A stretch of DNA of 64,000 bases from Pararhizobium sp. A13 (GTDB lineage: Bacteria > Pseudomonadota > Alphaproteobacteria > Rhizobiales > Rhizobiaceae), in assembly GCF_040126305.1 (NCBI RefSeq), contig NZ_CP149511.1:62001-126000 (forward strand), given 5' to 3'. Positions 36,150 to 45,221 of the stretch are shown piece by piece; the stretch's first letter is position 1; each line of letters begins with the position of its first letter. The notes beneath the pieces are model-generated. The model was given only the letters and a program-made list of their open reading frames with translations, was not told the origin of the DNA and ran no database searches. The position numbers and the translations under genes were made by a program.

Positions 36150-36990
36150 AACCGCTTTCCAAGCGGACTAGGCGTCGTGGACAAATTTGAGCCAGTATCT
36201 GGCGGTGGCAAGATGGACCATGCCGAGGAAACTGTTGGCCAGTTGGTCGTATCGGGTGGCGATGGCGCGGTTGATCTTGAGATGGCCGAACATGCGCTCG
36301 ATGCGGTTGCGCTGCTTATAGAGCGTCCGGTCATGCTCAATCTTCACGCGGCGGTTTGACCGGCCGGGTATGACAGCCTTGATCTTCCGTTCGGCAAGGT
36401 CGGCTCGGATCGAGTCCGCATCGTAGCCCTTGTCCGCGAGGAAAGCATCCGGCGCACGTTCAGGCCGATCAATCAAGACATCATAGGCTTTGCAGTCTGC
36501 CGCTTCTCCACCCGTCAGGAGGAAGGCGATTGGTCGCCCGAGGGCATCAGCCAAGCAGTGAAGCTTACTGGTGAACCCGCCCCGCGAGCGGCCAAGAGCC
36601 CGTCGACGAGTCCCCCTTTCCGCCCGCTGCCGAGACGTGGGCGCGGACTGTGGTGCTGTCGATGCTATAATGGCCGCTGTCCGCCATGATCTCGGCGAGC
36701 GTGACCGCCACGGTCTCCCAGACCCCGGCTTCGCTCCATCGCCGGAACCGGCGATAGATGGTGTTCCAACTACCGTATTTGGGCGGAACGTCCCGCCACG
36801 GCGCTCCGCACCGGAGCCGCCAGAGAATGCCGTTTATGATCGCGCGATTCTGCTCGGGACGTCTGCCTCGGCCACGGTTTTCAGGCTCGATTGGCAGCAA
36901 GTCCTTCAAAATGCGCCATTCTGCGTCGGTGAGATCGCCCCGGCTCATACCTGCCTCCAAAAGGCAGCCTTGAATCAATCCTTTCCAACG
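36150..36990 (-). mobile_element. IS5-family (IS427-type) insertion sequence
   Basis: A two-frame DDE transposase (see next entry) fills the element. The right end near 36985 reads CAATCCTTTCCAACGG. I could not find a matching inverted end at the left, so the boundaries are approximate and the left end may be damaged. It interrupts the final codons of the DUF6881 gene at 36975-37265. Confidence 0.7.
36168..36948 (-). CDS. IS5-family transposase, two overlapping frames
   Basis: Frame A from 36948 (MSRGDLTDAEWRILKDLLPI) carries the N-terminal part including RCGAPWRDVPPKYGSWNTIY and the DSTTVRAH strand with the first catalytic Asp (about 36650). Frame B, ending at 36168, carries DAFLADKGYDADSIR (second Asp) and RNRIERMFGHLKINRAIATR (Glu in the Y/R-E motif). 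The switch falls near a G-rich run after GGKG (about 36610). IS427-type elements make the full transposase by programmed frameshifting, so this may be an intact gene rather than a broken one. Confidence 0.85.
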
Positions 36991-37265
36991 GCGTCAATCC
37001 AGCACATTTCAAAATCGGCCTTTGTGATCGCCTCGGCCTGAAATTGCGGGTCGAGATTGATTTCGTTCAAAGGAGGAACCGGAACCTCACCGAGCCGCGC
37101 TCCTCCGACTTCTCCTGCGCTGGAGGCATAACCCACTCTTCCGCCAGACCAGATTTCTACCTTCCGAACCTCCTCGCGATTCGCGTCAAGCTCGCTCCAC
37201 AGGTCTACCGGCTCGTCAGGAGACGAATGAAGCCAGCGGACGCGAATGTAGGAATGTTCTGCCAT
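36975..37265 (-). CDS. DUF6881-like small protein, end cut by IS5 element
   Basis: 96 residues: YIRVRWLHSSPDEPVDLWSE, then EVRKVEIWSGGRVGYASS, LGEVPVPPLNEIN and ADFEMCW. This pattern occurs in small uncharacterised proteins often found near polymorphic toxin genes, where they may be immunity proteins (family name from memory). The last residues (IDAVGKD) are encoded by the insertion sequence end, so the natural C-terminus is missing by a few residues. No toxin gene is recognisable upstream (37266-37543 holds only unsupported frames). Confidence 0.65.
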   Translation of the reverse strand: MAEHSYIRVRWLHSSPDEPVDLWSELDANREEVRKVEIWSGGRVGYASSAGEVGGARLGEVPVPPLNEINLDPQFQAEAITKADFEMCWIDAVGKD

Positions 37266-37543
37266 ATCCGGATATTGGCTTCATGCAAGGCAGTCCGCAA
37301 TGGTAGCGTGAAAGCGGCGTTCAAATTTGTCCACGCCGCCTTAGGCATGGCTTTGATGAATGACCGGTTTGGGGCCGTCAGCGGACTGTCGGCTGGGAGG
37401 ACACCAACACGAAAAGCGGACATAAGAGTTCCTGCCGCCAAGGTCAGGGATCGGCCCAATCCGAACATTCAAGCAGACCGGGATGAGGCTCTAGCATTCG
37501 ATAAGGTGCCACGGCTTGCGCAGAACATCTTGAACCCGTTGAT

Positions 37544-40500
37544 TTAAGCCTGCCTTAGGTGGACGAGAAGTGCTTTGGCATCCACGAGGTCGCCAGTATC
37601 GAAGCCTTCGGTGAACCAGGCGTAGATGGGGGCGAGAAGCTTTCGACCCTCTTTGTCGCGCCCTTGGTCGATGTAGAAGCGGGCGAGGCTTGTTGCAGCT
37701 CTCAACTCCGTGGATTTCGTACCATCAGCGCGAGCCATTCCTAGCGACTTTTGAAACCACCGCTCAGCAACACCGTCGTGTGGGTCCAGGCGCGACAGGA
37801 GTTCGCCCTTGGTGCGCAGCAACTCAGACACCATATGCTTCGTGCCGGATTCAGCCGCGAGGTCGAACGCCTTCGCGAGTATGGTCAATCCCTCGTTTGC
37901 ATCGCCGAGCTCGCCGTACCTCTGCGCGAGGATACAAAGGTCATAGTGCATACCCGCTTCTGCGCCGGTCGCGGCTGTGGCTTCGAGCGCATCGCGCATT
38001 TCCCGGACACTGCCCGCCAGTTCCCCTAGCTGGGCGAGCGCCCAGCCAATCTTGAACCGGGCCTTCCCCGCCATCAGCCCCAGGTCGAACTTGGTGGATG
38101 TCTCAAGCTGCTGCTGTGCCAGCTCGAGAGCTGCTTCGGGTTCGCGGCGTGCGAGATGGACATTCGCTAGGTCATTCAGCGCGGTGGCCATACTGACGGA
38201 ATGGGATACCCGCTTGGACAGCGCCAGCGCCTCTCGTCCGAGCTCCAGAGCCTGGTCGGGGGAACCCCGAATCCAGAGCATCTGCGCAGAGTAGTTCCTG
38301 CAACAGACACCAGGGTCGTGACCCGTATAGATATAGGTCAGGCGATGATCCCGGTCCGGGTCGTAGGTCGCCATTCCCCAGCTTGCGTGCTTCTCGGCGG
38401 CCGGATAATCCCCGAGGTAGAATTTGCTCGCCCACAACTGATGATGCGCCTCGAGGAGGAGGTCCAAATCGTTCGCGGACTGGGCGATCTGCAAACATTG
38501 GCGACCGAGGTCATCTGCCTCGCGCAGATGACCGGATATCAGTTGGTATGAGGCTTCGCCCCGAACCGCCACAAAGAGCTCGTTGCTGTCGTCCAGCCTC
38601 TCGCAAAGTTTGCGCGCCGAGGAAAAGGCGCGCAAAACATCCGCAGCACCCCAACCTTTTACAGCCATCGCTGCCACTCCCATGGCGTTCTGCAAATGGA
38701 TTTCGCGCCTCAATCGATCTTCCGTGCCGGGTAGAGACCTGACAACCTCCAATCCTTTGCGGAAATGGGCCATGGCCTCCACATTCGCCGACCGCTTCAA
38801 CGCCTCCTGCCCAGCCTTCAGCCAGTACGATCCGCCCTGATCCGCGAGCCCCGCGGCGGTGTAGTGATGCGCAAGTGTGTCTGGCTCGATCTCGGCAATC
38901 TCCGGAAACTGCTCCTCCAGCGTAGCGGCGATGTTCGCATGGATCCGGCGCCGCCGGCTCTTCAACAGGCTCTGATAGGCAGCGTCCTGCACCAGGGCGT
39001 GGGTGAAGACGTAGGTGGCGTCCGGGGCGACGCCGCGACGACTAACGAGGCCAGATTGTTCCAGAGCCTGAAGATCGTCGTTGAGCATGGCGGCGTCATC
39101 GCCCGCGACAGCGGCAAGCAGCCGATGCTGGAAGGTACGGCCGATGCAGGCGCCGATCTGGGCAACGTTCTTGACCGTCGAGAGCCTGTCGAGACGAGCC
39201 GTCAGCGAATCCTGCAGCGTTGAAGGAATGGCCAGTGAAGCCAAGGGACACGACAACTGATAGTGATCACCAGCGTCGACGAGGAAATCCGACTCAAGAA
39301 CCGTCTTGGTCAGCTCCTCGACAAACAGCGGTATGCCTTCGGTTTTGGCCAGGATGTGGTTGGTGACCTCCGAAGGTAGGCTCCTGCCTCCTGTTAGGCG
39401 TCGTATGATCGCCTCACCTTCATCTCGTCCGAGGCTGGCGAGCGAGACGGCCGTCACATGCGACTGTTTCAGCCAAGGTGGATGGATCTCGGGCCGGAAG
39501 GTGACGACGAGAAGCACAGGGAGGTCTGGCAGGCGTTCGACCAGCAGGGAGAGCCATTCGCTCGTCGTCTGGTCGATCCAGTGCATATCTTCGACAACGA
39601 GCAAAACAGGCTGGCGGGCCGCGATCCTCTCAAGTTGCTCGATGAGCACCCCTAGAGTACGGGCCTTCTGCGCTTGCGGCGTCAGTTGGATCGGTGAATA
39701 GCGGTTAGCGAAGTCGATCGAAAGCAGGGAGGCCAAAAGCGGTCCTGCTTCACTCAGGTCTGGGGCCGATTGGAGCACTAGCGCCTCAAGCTTGTCGAGC
39801 TTGGCACTCGCGCTGTCGCCTAGCCGAAGCCCGGCAGCGCGACTAAGCTGCTCGATCACCGGGTAGAGCGCGCTGTTTGTGTGGTATGGGGAACAGAAGT
39901 AGCGCAACCTTGCGTGCGGCTCGGCCCTCAATCGCTCTTCCAGTGCGGCAGCTAACCGCGACTTGCCAATGCCGGGCTCGCCCGACAGAACCACGGCGTG
40001 GCCACTTCCTGTCCGAACCTGCTGCCAGCATTGAAGCAGTAGATCGAGTTCCTTGGATCGGCCCACGAGCGGTGTCGAGACGCCATGCGACGCATCGAAA
40101 CGTCCCTCGGTATCGGCCTCGCCGATGACCCGCCACGCCGGGACGGCTGTTGCGTAGCCCTTGAGCTCCTGAAGACCGAGATCGATCAGCTCAAACAATC
40201 CAATAACCAGCCGATGTGTACCGCCAGCGATCACGACGGCGTTTGGCTCGGCCAGGGCCTGCAGGCGAGCCGCGAGGTTGGGCGTCTCGCCGACGACGGC
40301 CTGCTCCTGTGCGGATCCTTCACCAATCAGGTCTCCGACCACGACCAGACCGGTGGCAATGCCAATACGTGCCGCAAGTGGTTGGTCCAACGATCCGGGC
40401 GTTAGGCTGGCGGTCGCCGTCGCCGCCGCAAGGCCTGCCCGCACTGCCCGTTCAGCATCGTCTTCATGCGCGCTCGGCCAACCAAAATAGGCAAGCACGC

Positions 40501-40903
40501 CATCGCCCATGAACTTTGCAACATACCCCTCGTAGCGTGCGATCTCCGCAGACACGGCACTTTGGTACGCACGGAAGACGTCGCGCATTTCCTCCGGGTC
40601 GAGTCGCTGTGACAGCTCTGTCGAACCAACGAGATCGATGAACATGACGGTCAACTGCCGGCGCTCGGCTTCGTGTCTGGGCGGAGCTGGGGCCGACACG
40701 GAACTCGGTGGCGACAGCGTGTCGGTATTCAGCGCCGCAATCGCCGCAAGAACCTTCCGGCGCGGGCCGACGGGCAAACCCAGCTCTCTCAGGTTTTCCT
40801 CGGTGAGGTGCCGAAGCGCATCGAAATCGACTTCGTTCGCGGTGAACGCTTCTATGTACTTGCCCAACCCGAGGCGGGCCAGCCAAGCGGTGATATCCGA
40901 CAT
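37544..40903 (-). CDS. SAM / class III cyclase / AAA ATPase / TPR signalling protein
   Basis: 1119 residues from the ATG at 40903 (MSDITAWLARLGLGKYIEAF). Order of domains: SAM domain (1-65, EENLRELGLPVGPRRKVLAA); class III nucleotide cyclase (about 85-265) with metal Asp residues in FIDLVGST and KFMGDGVLAYFG and the NLAARLQ transition-state motif; a large predictor-type ATPase (about 280-560) with Walker A GEPGIGKS and Walker B LLVVEDMHWID; then TPR repeats to the end (YDLCILAQRYGELGDANEGL). No membrane helix is visible. The arrangement is like large rhizobial cyclase-ATPases of unknown stimulus. It stands alone between an IS-damaged region and a recombinase remnant. Confidence 0.93.
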   Translation of the reverse strand: MSDITAWLARLGLGKYIEAFTANEVDFDALRHLTEENLRELGLPVGPRRKVLAAIAALNTDTLSPPSSVSAPAPPRHEAERRQLTVMFIDLVGSTELSQRLDPEEMRDVFRAYQSAVSAEIARYEGYVAKFMGDGVLAYFGWPSAHEDDAERAVRAGLAAATATASLTPGSLDQPLAARIGIATGLVVVGDLIGEGSAQEQAVVGETPNLAARLQALAEPNAVVIAGGTHRLVIGLFELIDLGLQELKGYATAVPAWRVIGEADTEGRFDASHGVSTPLVGRSKELDLLLQCWQQVRTGSGHAVVLSGEPGIGKSRLAAALEERLRAEPHARLRYFCSPYHTNSALYPVIEQLSRAAGLRLGDSASAKLDKLEALVLQSAPDLSEAGPLLASLLSIDFANRYSPIQLTPQAQKARTLGVLIEQLERIAARQPVLLVVEDMHWIDQTTSEWLSLLVERLPDLPVLLVVTFRPEIHPPWLKQSHVTAVSLASLGRDEGEAIIRRLTGGRSLPSEVTNHILAKTEGIPLFVEELTKTVLESDFLVDAGDHYQLSCPLASLAIPSTLQDSLTARLDRLSTVKNVAQIGACIGRTFQHRLLAAVAGDDAAMLNDDLQALEQSGLVSRRGVAPDATYVFTHALVQDAAYQSLLKSRRRRIHANIAATLEEQFPEIAEIEPDTLAHHYTAAGLADQGGSYWLKAGQEALKRSANVEAMAHFRKGLEVVRSLPGTEDRLRREIHLQNAMGVAAMAVKGWGAADVLRAFSSARKLCERLDDSNELFVAVRGEASYQLISGHLREADDLGRQCLQIAQSANDLDLLLEAHHQLWASKFYLGDYPAAEKHASWGMATYDPDRDHRLTYIYTGHDPGVCCRNYSAQMLWIRGSPDQALELGREALALSKRVSHSVSMATALNDLANVHLARREPEAALELAQQQLETSTKFDLGLMAGKARFKIGWALAQLGELAGSVREMRDALEATAATGAEAGMHYDLCILAQRYGELGDANEGLTILAKAFDLAAESGTKHMVSELLRTKGELLSRLDPHDGVAERWFQKSLGMARADGTKSTELRAATSLARFYIDQGRDKEGRKLLAPIYAWFTEGFDTGDLVDAKALLVHLRQA

Positions 40904-41139
40904 GACAACTACCTCGCGTCGGCGAGCATACCACGGCCGCGCGTCGCACAAAAACTACCGGCGACTTCGCGAGAAAGGTCATGGCCACACATCGCGCGAA
41001 GCTGCCACCTCGTCCAGTTGTTCGGTGTCCGCTTTCGAGCGGCCGCCATGATTAGTCAACGGCCGAAATGACGGCGCAAAGCCGTCGTTGAGGGCAATAA
41101 CGCGAATGTCGGCAGCGGGCGCGACACCTAACGATCGTT

Positions 41140-41712
41140 ACAGCTATTGTACCGGCCCCAACCTCGCCTACGGGGCAGACCACCGAGAACCAGATTCAGG
41201 AAATCGAGGCCGCCGGCTTTCAGGTCGAGCCGCGCCGGATCGTCACAGAGACGGTTTCCGGCAGTACCGCCATCGCGCAACGCCGAGGCTTCTCCCGGCT
41301 CATGGACAAGTTGGAGTCCGGGGACATTCTGATCGTAACCAAACTCGACCGCCTCGGCCGCGATGCTATCGACGTCAGCACCACGGTCAAAACGCTGACC
41401 GAAATGGGCGTGCGCGTTTATTGCCTCGCGCTTGGCGGCGCCGATCTCACCAGCTCTGCCGGGACGATGACCATGAATGTGCTCAATGCCGTCGCACAGT
41501 TCGAGCGGGATCTGCTGATCGAGCGGACACAATCCGGCCTCAAGCGCGCAAAGTCGGAAGGCAAGGCTCTCGGCCGCCCCTCGACGCTCAGCGAAAAGCA
41601 GAAACAGGGTGTACGTGACGATCTGGTTACAGGGATGAGCGTTTCGGCCGTTGCCAGGAAATTCGCAACAAGCCGGCAGACCATCATGCGCGTCAGAGAT
41701 GGGCTTCCCTGA
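41140..41712 (+). pseudogene. Serine recombinase (resolvase/invertase) with degraded N-terminus
   Basis: From about 41170 the frame matches a Pin/TnpR-type recombinase: TGQTTENQIQEIEAAGF, ETVSGSTAIAQRRGFSRLMD, ILIVTKLDRLGRDAID, LNAVAQFERDLLIERTQSGL, with a C-terminal HTH (GMSVSAVARKFATSRQTIMR). The usual start (Y-x-R-V-S with the nucleophilic serine) is replaced by a Pro-rich string (VPAPTSPTGQ) and no start codon lies in frame. An internal ATG at 41302 would give only the second half. Catalytically dead unless the upstream sequence is misread. Confidence 0.75.
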
Positions 41713-41746
41713 ATATTTGACCTATTGGAGCGTCAATTGGCTCGGT

Positions 41747-41905
41747 GGGGAAAGTCGAGCATTGTCAAAGTTATCCAGGAAACCTTCGATAACCCGTGGC
41801 TCAATCTCTGCATCGACGTCTACGTCAGGGAGATGACGCCCAGCCGTTACCGACTAGGCATTGGCGTTCGACCAGGCGGTGAGCGACCGGATCGTCGTGT
41901 ACAGT
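41747..41905 (+). pseudogene. Fragment of chloramphenicol-phosphotransferase-like kinase
   Basis: A short frame reads GKSSIVKVIQETFDNPWLNL, then CIDVYVREMTP and LGIGVRPGGERPD, which fits the P-loop and substrate region of the CPT-like kinase family. The first half of the P-loop and everything after residue about 55 are missing. It lies between the serine recombinase remnant and the XRE-cupin gene. Confidence 0.5.
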
Positions 41906-41914
41906 ATTCTCTGA

Positions 41915-42520
41915 TCAGGAACCCTCTTGCGTTTCGCGGCCCGCAACGTTCTGCGGAATGAACCGATAGTGGATTAAGTCCATGACAACAGCCTCGCTCT
42001 CCGTCCGATTGCGGTAGCCGTGGCGGCGGTCGGCAGGGAACCGTAGCGACTGCCCCTCCTTGAGCAGCCTCCAATCTTCCTCGACCAGCAATTCGACCTC
42101 GCCGCGCAGGACGGTCACATGTTCCACAACCCCGATGTCATGCGGCTCTGAGATACTCTCAAAGTCAGGTGCGAAGGTTAGCTCGTATAGTTCGAAACCG
42201 AATCGGGTCTCATAAGGGAACAACAAGGCGCGCTGCATCCCTTCCTGCGACGGGCGCACCCGGAGACTACTGGCGTCACGCAAAAGCAAGACACCGCCTT
42301 CTTCGCGATCCGGCTCAAGCAGGGTGGTCATCGGAACTCGCAAGCCCGTCGCAATCTTCCAAAGCGTCGCAACAGTCGGCGTGGATTCGCCGCGCTCGAT
42401 CTGGCCCAGCATTGCCTTGCTGACTCCCGTCTGCTCTGCGGTCTGATCGAGGCTCCACCCGAGCTCGTGCCTGATGGACTTCAGTAGCTTCCCTGTTTCA
42501 ACGGGACTGATGGACTTCAT
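41915..42520 (-). CDS. XRE family regulator with cupin sensor domain
   Basis: 201 residues. N-terminal HTH (about 8-62): IRHELGWSLDQTAEQTGVSK, AMLGQIERGESTPTVATLWK. The C-terminal cupin (about 90-185) has GVVEHVTVLRGEVELLVEED and FPADRRHGYRNRTES. Such regulators commonly respond to small amino-acid or betaine-like ligands. It is divergent from the threonine-dehydratase-like gene (start 42602), and two perfect palindromes lie in the gap, so it probably controls itself and that gene. Confidence 0.92.
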   Translation of the reverse strand: MKSISPVETGKLLKSIRHELGWSLDQTAEQTGVSKAMLGQIERGESTPTVATLWKIATGLRVPMTTLLEPDREEGGVLLLRDASSLRVRPSQEGMQRALLFPYETRFGFELYELTFAPDFESISEPHDIGVVEHVTVLRGEVELLVEEDWRLLKEGQSLRFPADRRHGYRNRTESEAVVMDLIHYRFIPQNVAGRETQEGS

Positions 42521-42540
42521 TTAAGACCGACCTCGCATTT

Positions 42541-42580
42541 GTGCGCTATAGCGCACATCTCAAGTATGCGTTATAACGCA
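42541..42580. promoter_or_regulatory. Twin palindromic operators for the XRE-cupin regulator
   Basis: GTGCGCTATAGCGCAC (42541-42556) is a perfect 16-base palindrome. TGCGTTATAACGCA (42567-42580) is a perfect 14-base palindrome of the same type. Centres are 25 bp apart. Both share the core TGCGYTATARCGCA. They lie in the divergent promoter region between the regulator start (42520) and the dehydratase-like gene start (42602). Confidence 0.75.
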
Positions 42581-42601
42581 CACCTACGCAACCGCAACAC
42601 A

Positions 42602-43630
42602 ATGTCAAAGGACTATCCCATGCGATCTGTCGGTGAAAGATCCGCAGCATACCTTGAAATCAGGCAACCAGACACCAGGCTCGACCTCGACCGCATTCTT
42701 GCGACTAGGGAACAAATTTCATCCGTGTTTCGCGACACGCCCCAATTCGCTTGTCCCACTCTTGGCGACGTGCTGGGATGCGAAGTTGTCATCAAACTTG
42801 AGACCGCAAACCCGATCAGATGCTTCAAGGGACGAGGGACCGAGGTCGTTATGTCCCGTCTGGCAAGCAGCCCGGATCCCAAGGCCGCGGTCTGCGCGAG
42901 CGCCGGCAATCTCGGGCAGGCGCTCGCGCATAGTGGCCGGGCACGCGGAATTGGCGTAACCGTGGTGGCGGCGACAAGCGCCAATCCCGCGAAGATCGAT
43001 CGCATTCGTCGGCTCGGTGCCGCCGTCGACCTGGTCGAGGGCGACATTGAGGAGGCGCGACAACGCGCCCGCGAGATCGCGGCCAGCGACAATGCTTTAC
43101 TCGTAGAGGACAGCGAAAACCTCGACACCTGCGAGGCGGCGGGCACAATCGGGCTGGAGCTCATCGAAGGGTGCGACCGCATCGACACGATCCTGCTCGC
43201 ACTCGGCGGCGGCGCGCTGGCCACCGGCGTCGGCCACGTCTTCAAGAGCTTGTCGCCCACAACGGAGGTGGTGTGCATCCAACCCAGCGGAGCACCCGCC
43301 TTGGCTCTGTCTTGGCGGGCGCGATCGGTCGTCACCACAGACCGCACCGACACTATCGCCGACGGCGTCGCCGGCCGCTTCCCGATCGCGGTGGTCCTTC
43401 AGGACCTACTCGCCGTCGCCGATCACGTGCCGCTCGTCGAGGAAGCAAGCATCAAGGCAGGCATGCGCTTGCTGCATCGGCACGCCGGCCTCGTGGTCGA
43501 GCCCTCGGCCGCTCTCGGCATCGCGGCGATCCTGGAAGACCCCTCGCGTTACCGCGGCAAGCGTGTGGTAGCGGTGATCTGCGGGTCGAACGTGCTGCCG
43601 GATGCGTTTTCGGAGTGGATAAAGGACTAG
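42602..43630 (+). CDS. Threonine/serine dehydratase-like PLP enzyme
   Basis: 342 residues from ATG 42602 (MSKDYPMRSVGERSAAYLEI); upstream ATGs in frame overlap the operators. Fold type II PLP enzyme: Schiff-base lysine region NPIRCFKGRGTE, asparagine loop CASAGNLGQALA, glycine-rich phosphate cup ILLALGGGALATG, and the late VEPSAALGIAAIL stretch. Closest in pattern to threonine dehydratase/serine racemase relatives. The substrate is a hydroxy-amino acid or related amine; the cupin regulator suggests inducible use of it. Confidence 0.9.
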   Translation: MSKDYPMRSVGERSAAYLEIRQPDTRLDLDRILATREQISSVFRDTPQFACPTLGDVLGCEVVIKLETANPIRCFKGRGTEVVMSRLASSPDPKAAVCASAGNLGQALAHSGRARGIGVTVVAATSANPAKIDRIRRLGAAVDLVEGDIEEARQRAREIAASDNALLVEDSENLDTCEAAGTIGLELIEGCDRIDTILLALGGGALATGVGHVFKSLSPTTEVVCIQPSGAPALALSWRARSVVTTDRTDTIADGVAGRFPIAVVLQDLLAVADHVPLVEEASIKAGMRLLHRHAGLVVEPSAALGIAAILEDPSRYRGKRVVAVICGSNVLPDAFSEWIKD

Positions 43631-43695
43631 GGTATAGGGCGGCAGATGGCCGTGAACGTGTAGTTGAATATCTGATATTCACGGTCCGTTCGGCC

Positions 43696-43923
43696 TTAGC
43701 GTGTCTGTGGGAACAGTTCTTGTTCCGACCCCAAAAAGACGATGTCCGCCTTGACCGCTTCCGCCAGCTTCTTGGGAATGATCGTGGGTCCGATCGCGGC
43801 CGCATCGGATGCAAAGCTTTCCGGGTCACGAGTGGTTGCAACGGATACTTCGATGCCTCTACGGGCAAACGCCTTGGCCAGAGCCTGGCCGATATTGCCG
43901 AAGCCGATAATCGCGTAGCTCAT
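43696..43923 (-). pseudogene. N-terminal half of an NADPH-dependent F420-reductase-like gene
   Basis: Starts with a good ribosome site (GAGGAG before ATG 43923): MSYAIIGFGNIGQALAKAFA, then ARRGIEVSVATTRDPESFA, IIPKKLAEAVKADIVFLG. This is the NADP-binding half of the F420-dependent NADP oxidoreductase-like family. The family sequence ends about residue 66, after which a few unrelated residues run to a stop at 43696. The missing C-terminal half is found at 44826-45213, on the other side of an SDR gene. Confidence 0.8.
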
Positions 43924-43999
43924 GTTTATTCTCCTCGGGTCTATCACGCCCTGCGGCGCTCCGAACATTCGAATGGAGCGCCCGACCGGGCGTAGTGCG

Positions 44000-44734
44000 T
44001 CAGAGTTGCGCAAGGCCGCCGTCAACGGCGACTTCGCTGGCGGTCATGAAGCTGCTGTCCGACGACGCGAGAAAGGCCGCCGCCGCCCCGATCTCCGCCG
44101 GATCGGCCATGCGCTGGAGCGGGGTCTTCGAGGCGAAGACCTTCATGCCCGCCTCGCCTAGCGCTTCCTTCGCGAGTTCGGTCGCCGTCGCCCCGGGTGA
44201 CAGCACGTTCACCCGGATGCCGGTGCCCTTCAGGTCCTCCGCCCAGGTCCGCGCGAGGTTGCGCACTGCCGCCTTGCTCGCGCTGTAGGCGCTCATTGCC
44301 GGGGCGCCCGTGGCGCCGGCGCTTGATCCGGTCAGGATGATCGAACCGCCCTGGCCCATCAGCGGCAGCGCCTTCTGGACCGTGAAGATCGTACCCTTCA
44401 CATTGGTGTCGAAGGTTTCGTCGATATGCTCGGCGGTAATCTTGCCGAGCGCAAGCTGGCTTCCCGCCCCGGCATTGGCGAAGACGATGTCGAGGGTTCC
44501 TCGCTCGGCCTTCACCGCCGCGTAGAGTCGGTCGAGGTCGGCCTCATCGGAGACCGAGCCCGTCACCGCACGGGCATTGGGACCGAGTTCTGCCACAGCG
44601 GCGTCGAGCGCTTCCTGCCGGCGGCCGAAGATGAAGACGAAGGCCCCCTCCTCGATGAAGCGCTTTGCCGCCGCGAGGCCGATGCCGGTAGCGCCGCCGG
44701 TGATCACGGCGGTCTTTTCATTCAGTCTGTTCAT
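44000..44734 (-). CDS. SDR family oxidoreductase
   Basis: 244 residues from ATG 44734 (MNRLNEKTAVITGGATGIGL). Full classical SDR: cofactor loop TGGATGIGLAAA, ANAGAGS (NAG), catalytic Ser in ILTGSSAGATG, YxxxK in YSASKAAVRN, SPGATATE, and the C-terminal SEVAVDGG. NADPH preference is suggested by Arg in FIFGRRQE. The substrate is unknown. It lies between the two halves of the F420-reductase-like gene, so it was probably part of the same duplicated or rearranged segment. Confidence 0.93.
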   Translation of the reverse strand: MNRLNEKTAVITGGATGIGLAAAKRFIEEGAFVFIFGRRQEALDAAVAELGPNARAVTGSVSDEADLDRLYAAVKAERGTLDIVFANAGAGSQLALGKITAEHIDETFDTNVKGTIFTVQKALPLMGQGGSIILTGSSAGATGAPAMSAYSASKAAVRNLARTWAEDLKGTGIRVNVLSPGATATELAKEALGEAGMKVFASKTPLQRMADPAEIGAAAAFLASSDSSFMTASEVAVDGGLAQL

Positions 44735-44825
44735 GTCATGTATCCTTGGTTGGAGGGGTCGTCCTCGCTTCAATCAAACTTTGTCCACGAGGCAGGATCG
44801 CATCGAAATTTGCGATCACGATTCA

Positions 44826-45213
44826 TCAGTCGAACTTGACCAAGTCCTTAAAGATCAGTTGGCCCCAGCTATTCCCGCGCGCTTGGACAAGCAGTCCACC
44901 TTCCGAAAGTCCGCCGAGTTTGATCGGCGAGAAACCGAGATTTTCCGCAAGCGCAGCAATCCCCGTTGCGGCGCCGTCATCATCGCTCGCCAGGAAAACG
45001 ACTCTCCTGCCACCATGAACGGCCGGGTCCTGGGCAAGAATCGCCGCGGCCAAATGATTGAAGCCCTTAACCAGCCTTCCGCCAGAAAAGGCCTGCGCGA
45101 CGAACCTGGACGAAGGTTGTCCTCCCAGTTCCTTAGGGGACACGCCGTAGGCATTGGTCACATCGACGATGGTCTTCCCCTCCCAGGTGGGCAGCGCCTT
45201 CGCTACATCCTGG
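44826..45213 (-). pseudogene. C-terminal half of an NADPH-dependent F420-reductase-like gene
   Basis: The frame (from about 45213) reads HQDVAKALPTWEGKTIVDVT, NAYGVSPKELGG, LVKGFNHLAAAILAQDPAV, GLSEGGLLVQARGNSWGQL, the C-terminal half of the family whose N-terminal half is at 43696-43923. The two pieces together would make almost one complete protein (break at about residue 66-73). The upstream break coincides with the end of the TTAA-repeat element at 45222. Confidence 0.8.
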
Positions 45214-45221
45214 TGCGATGT

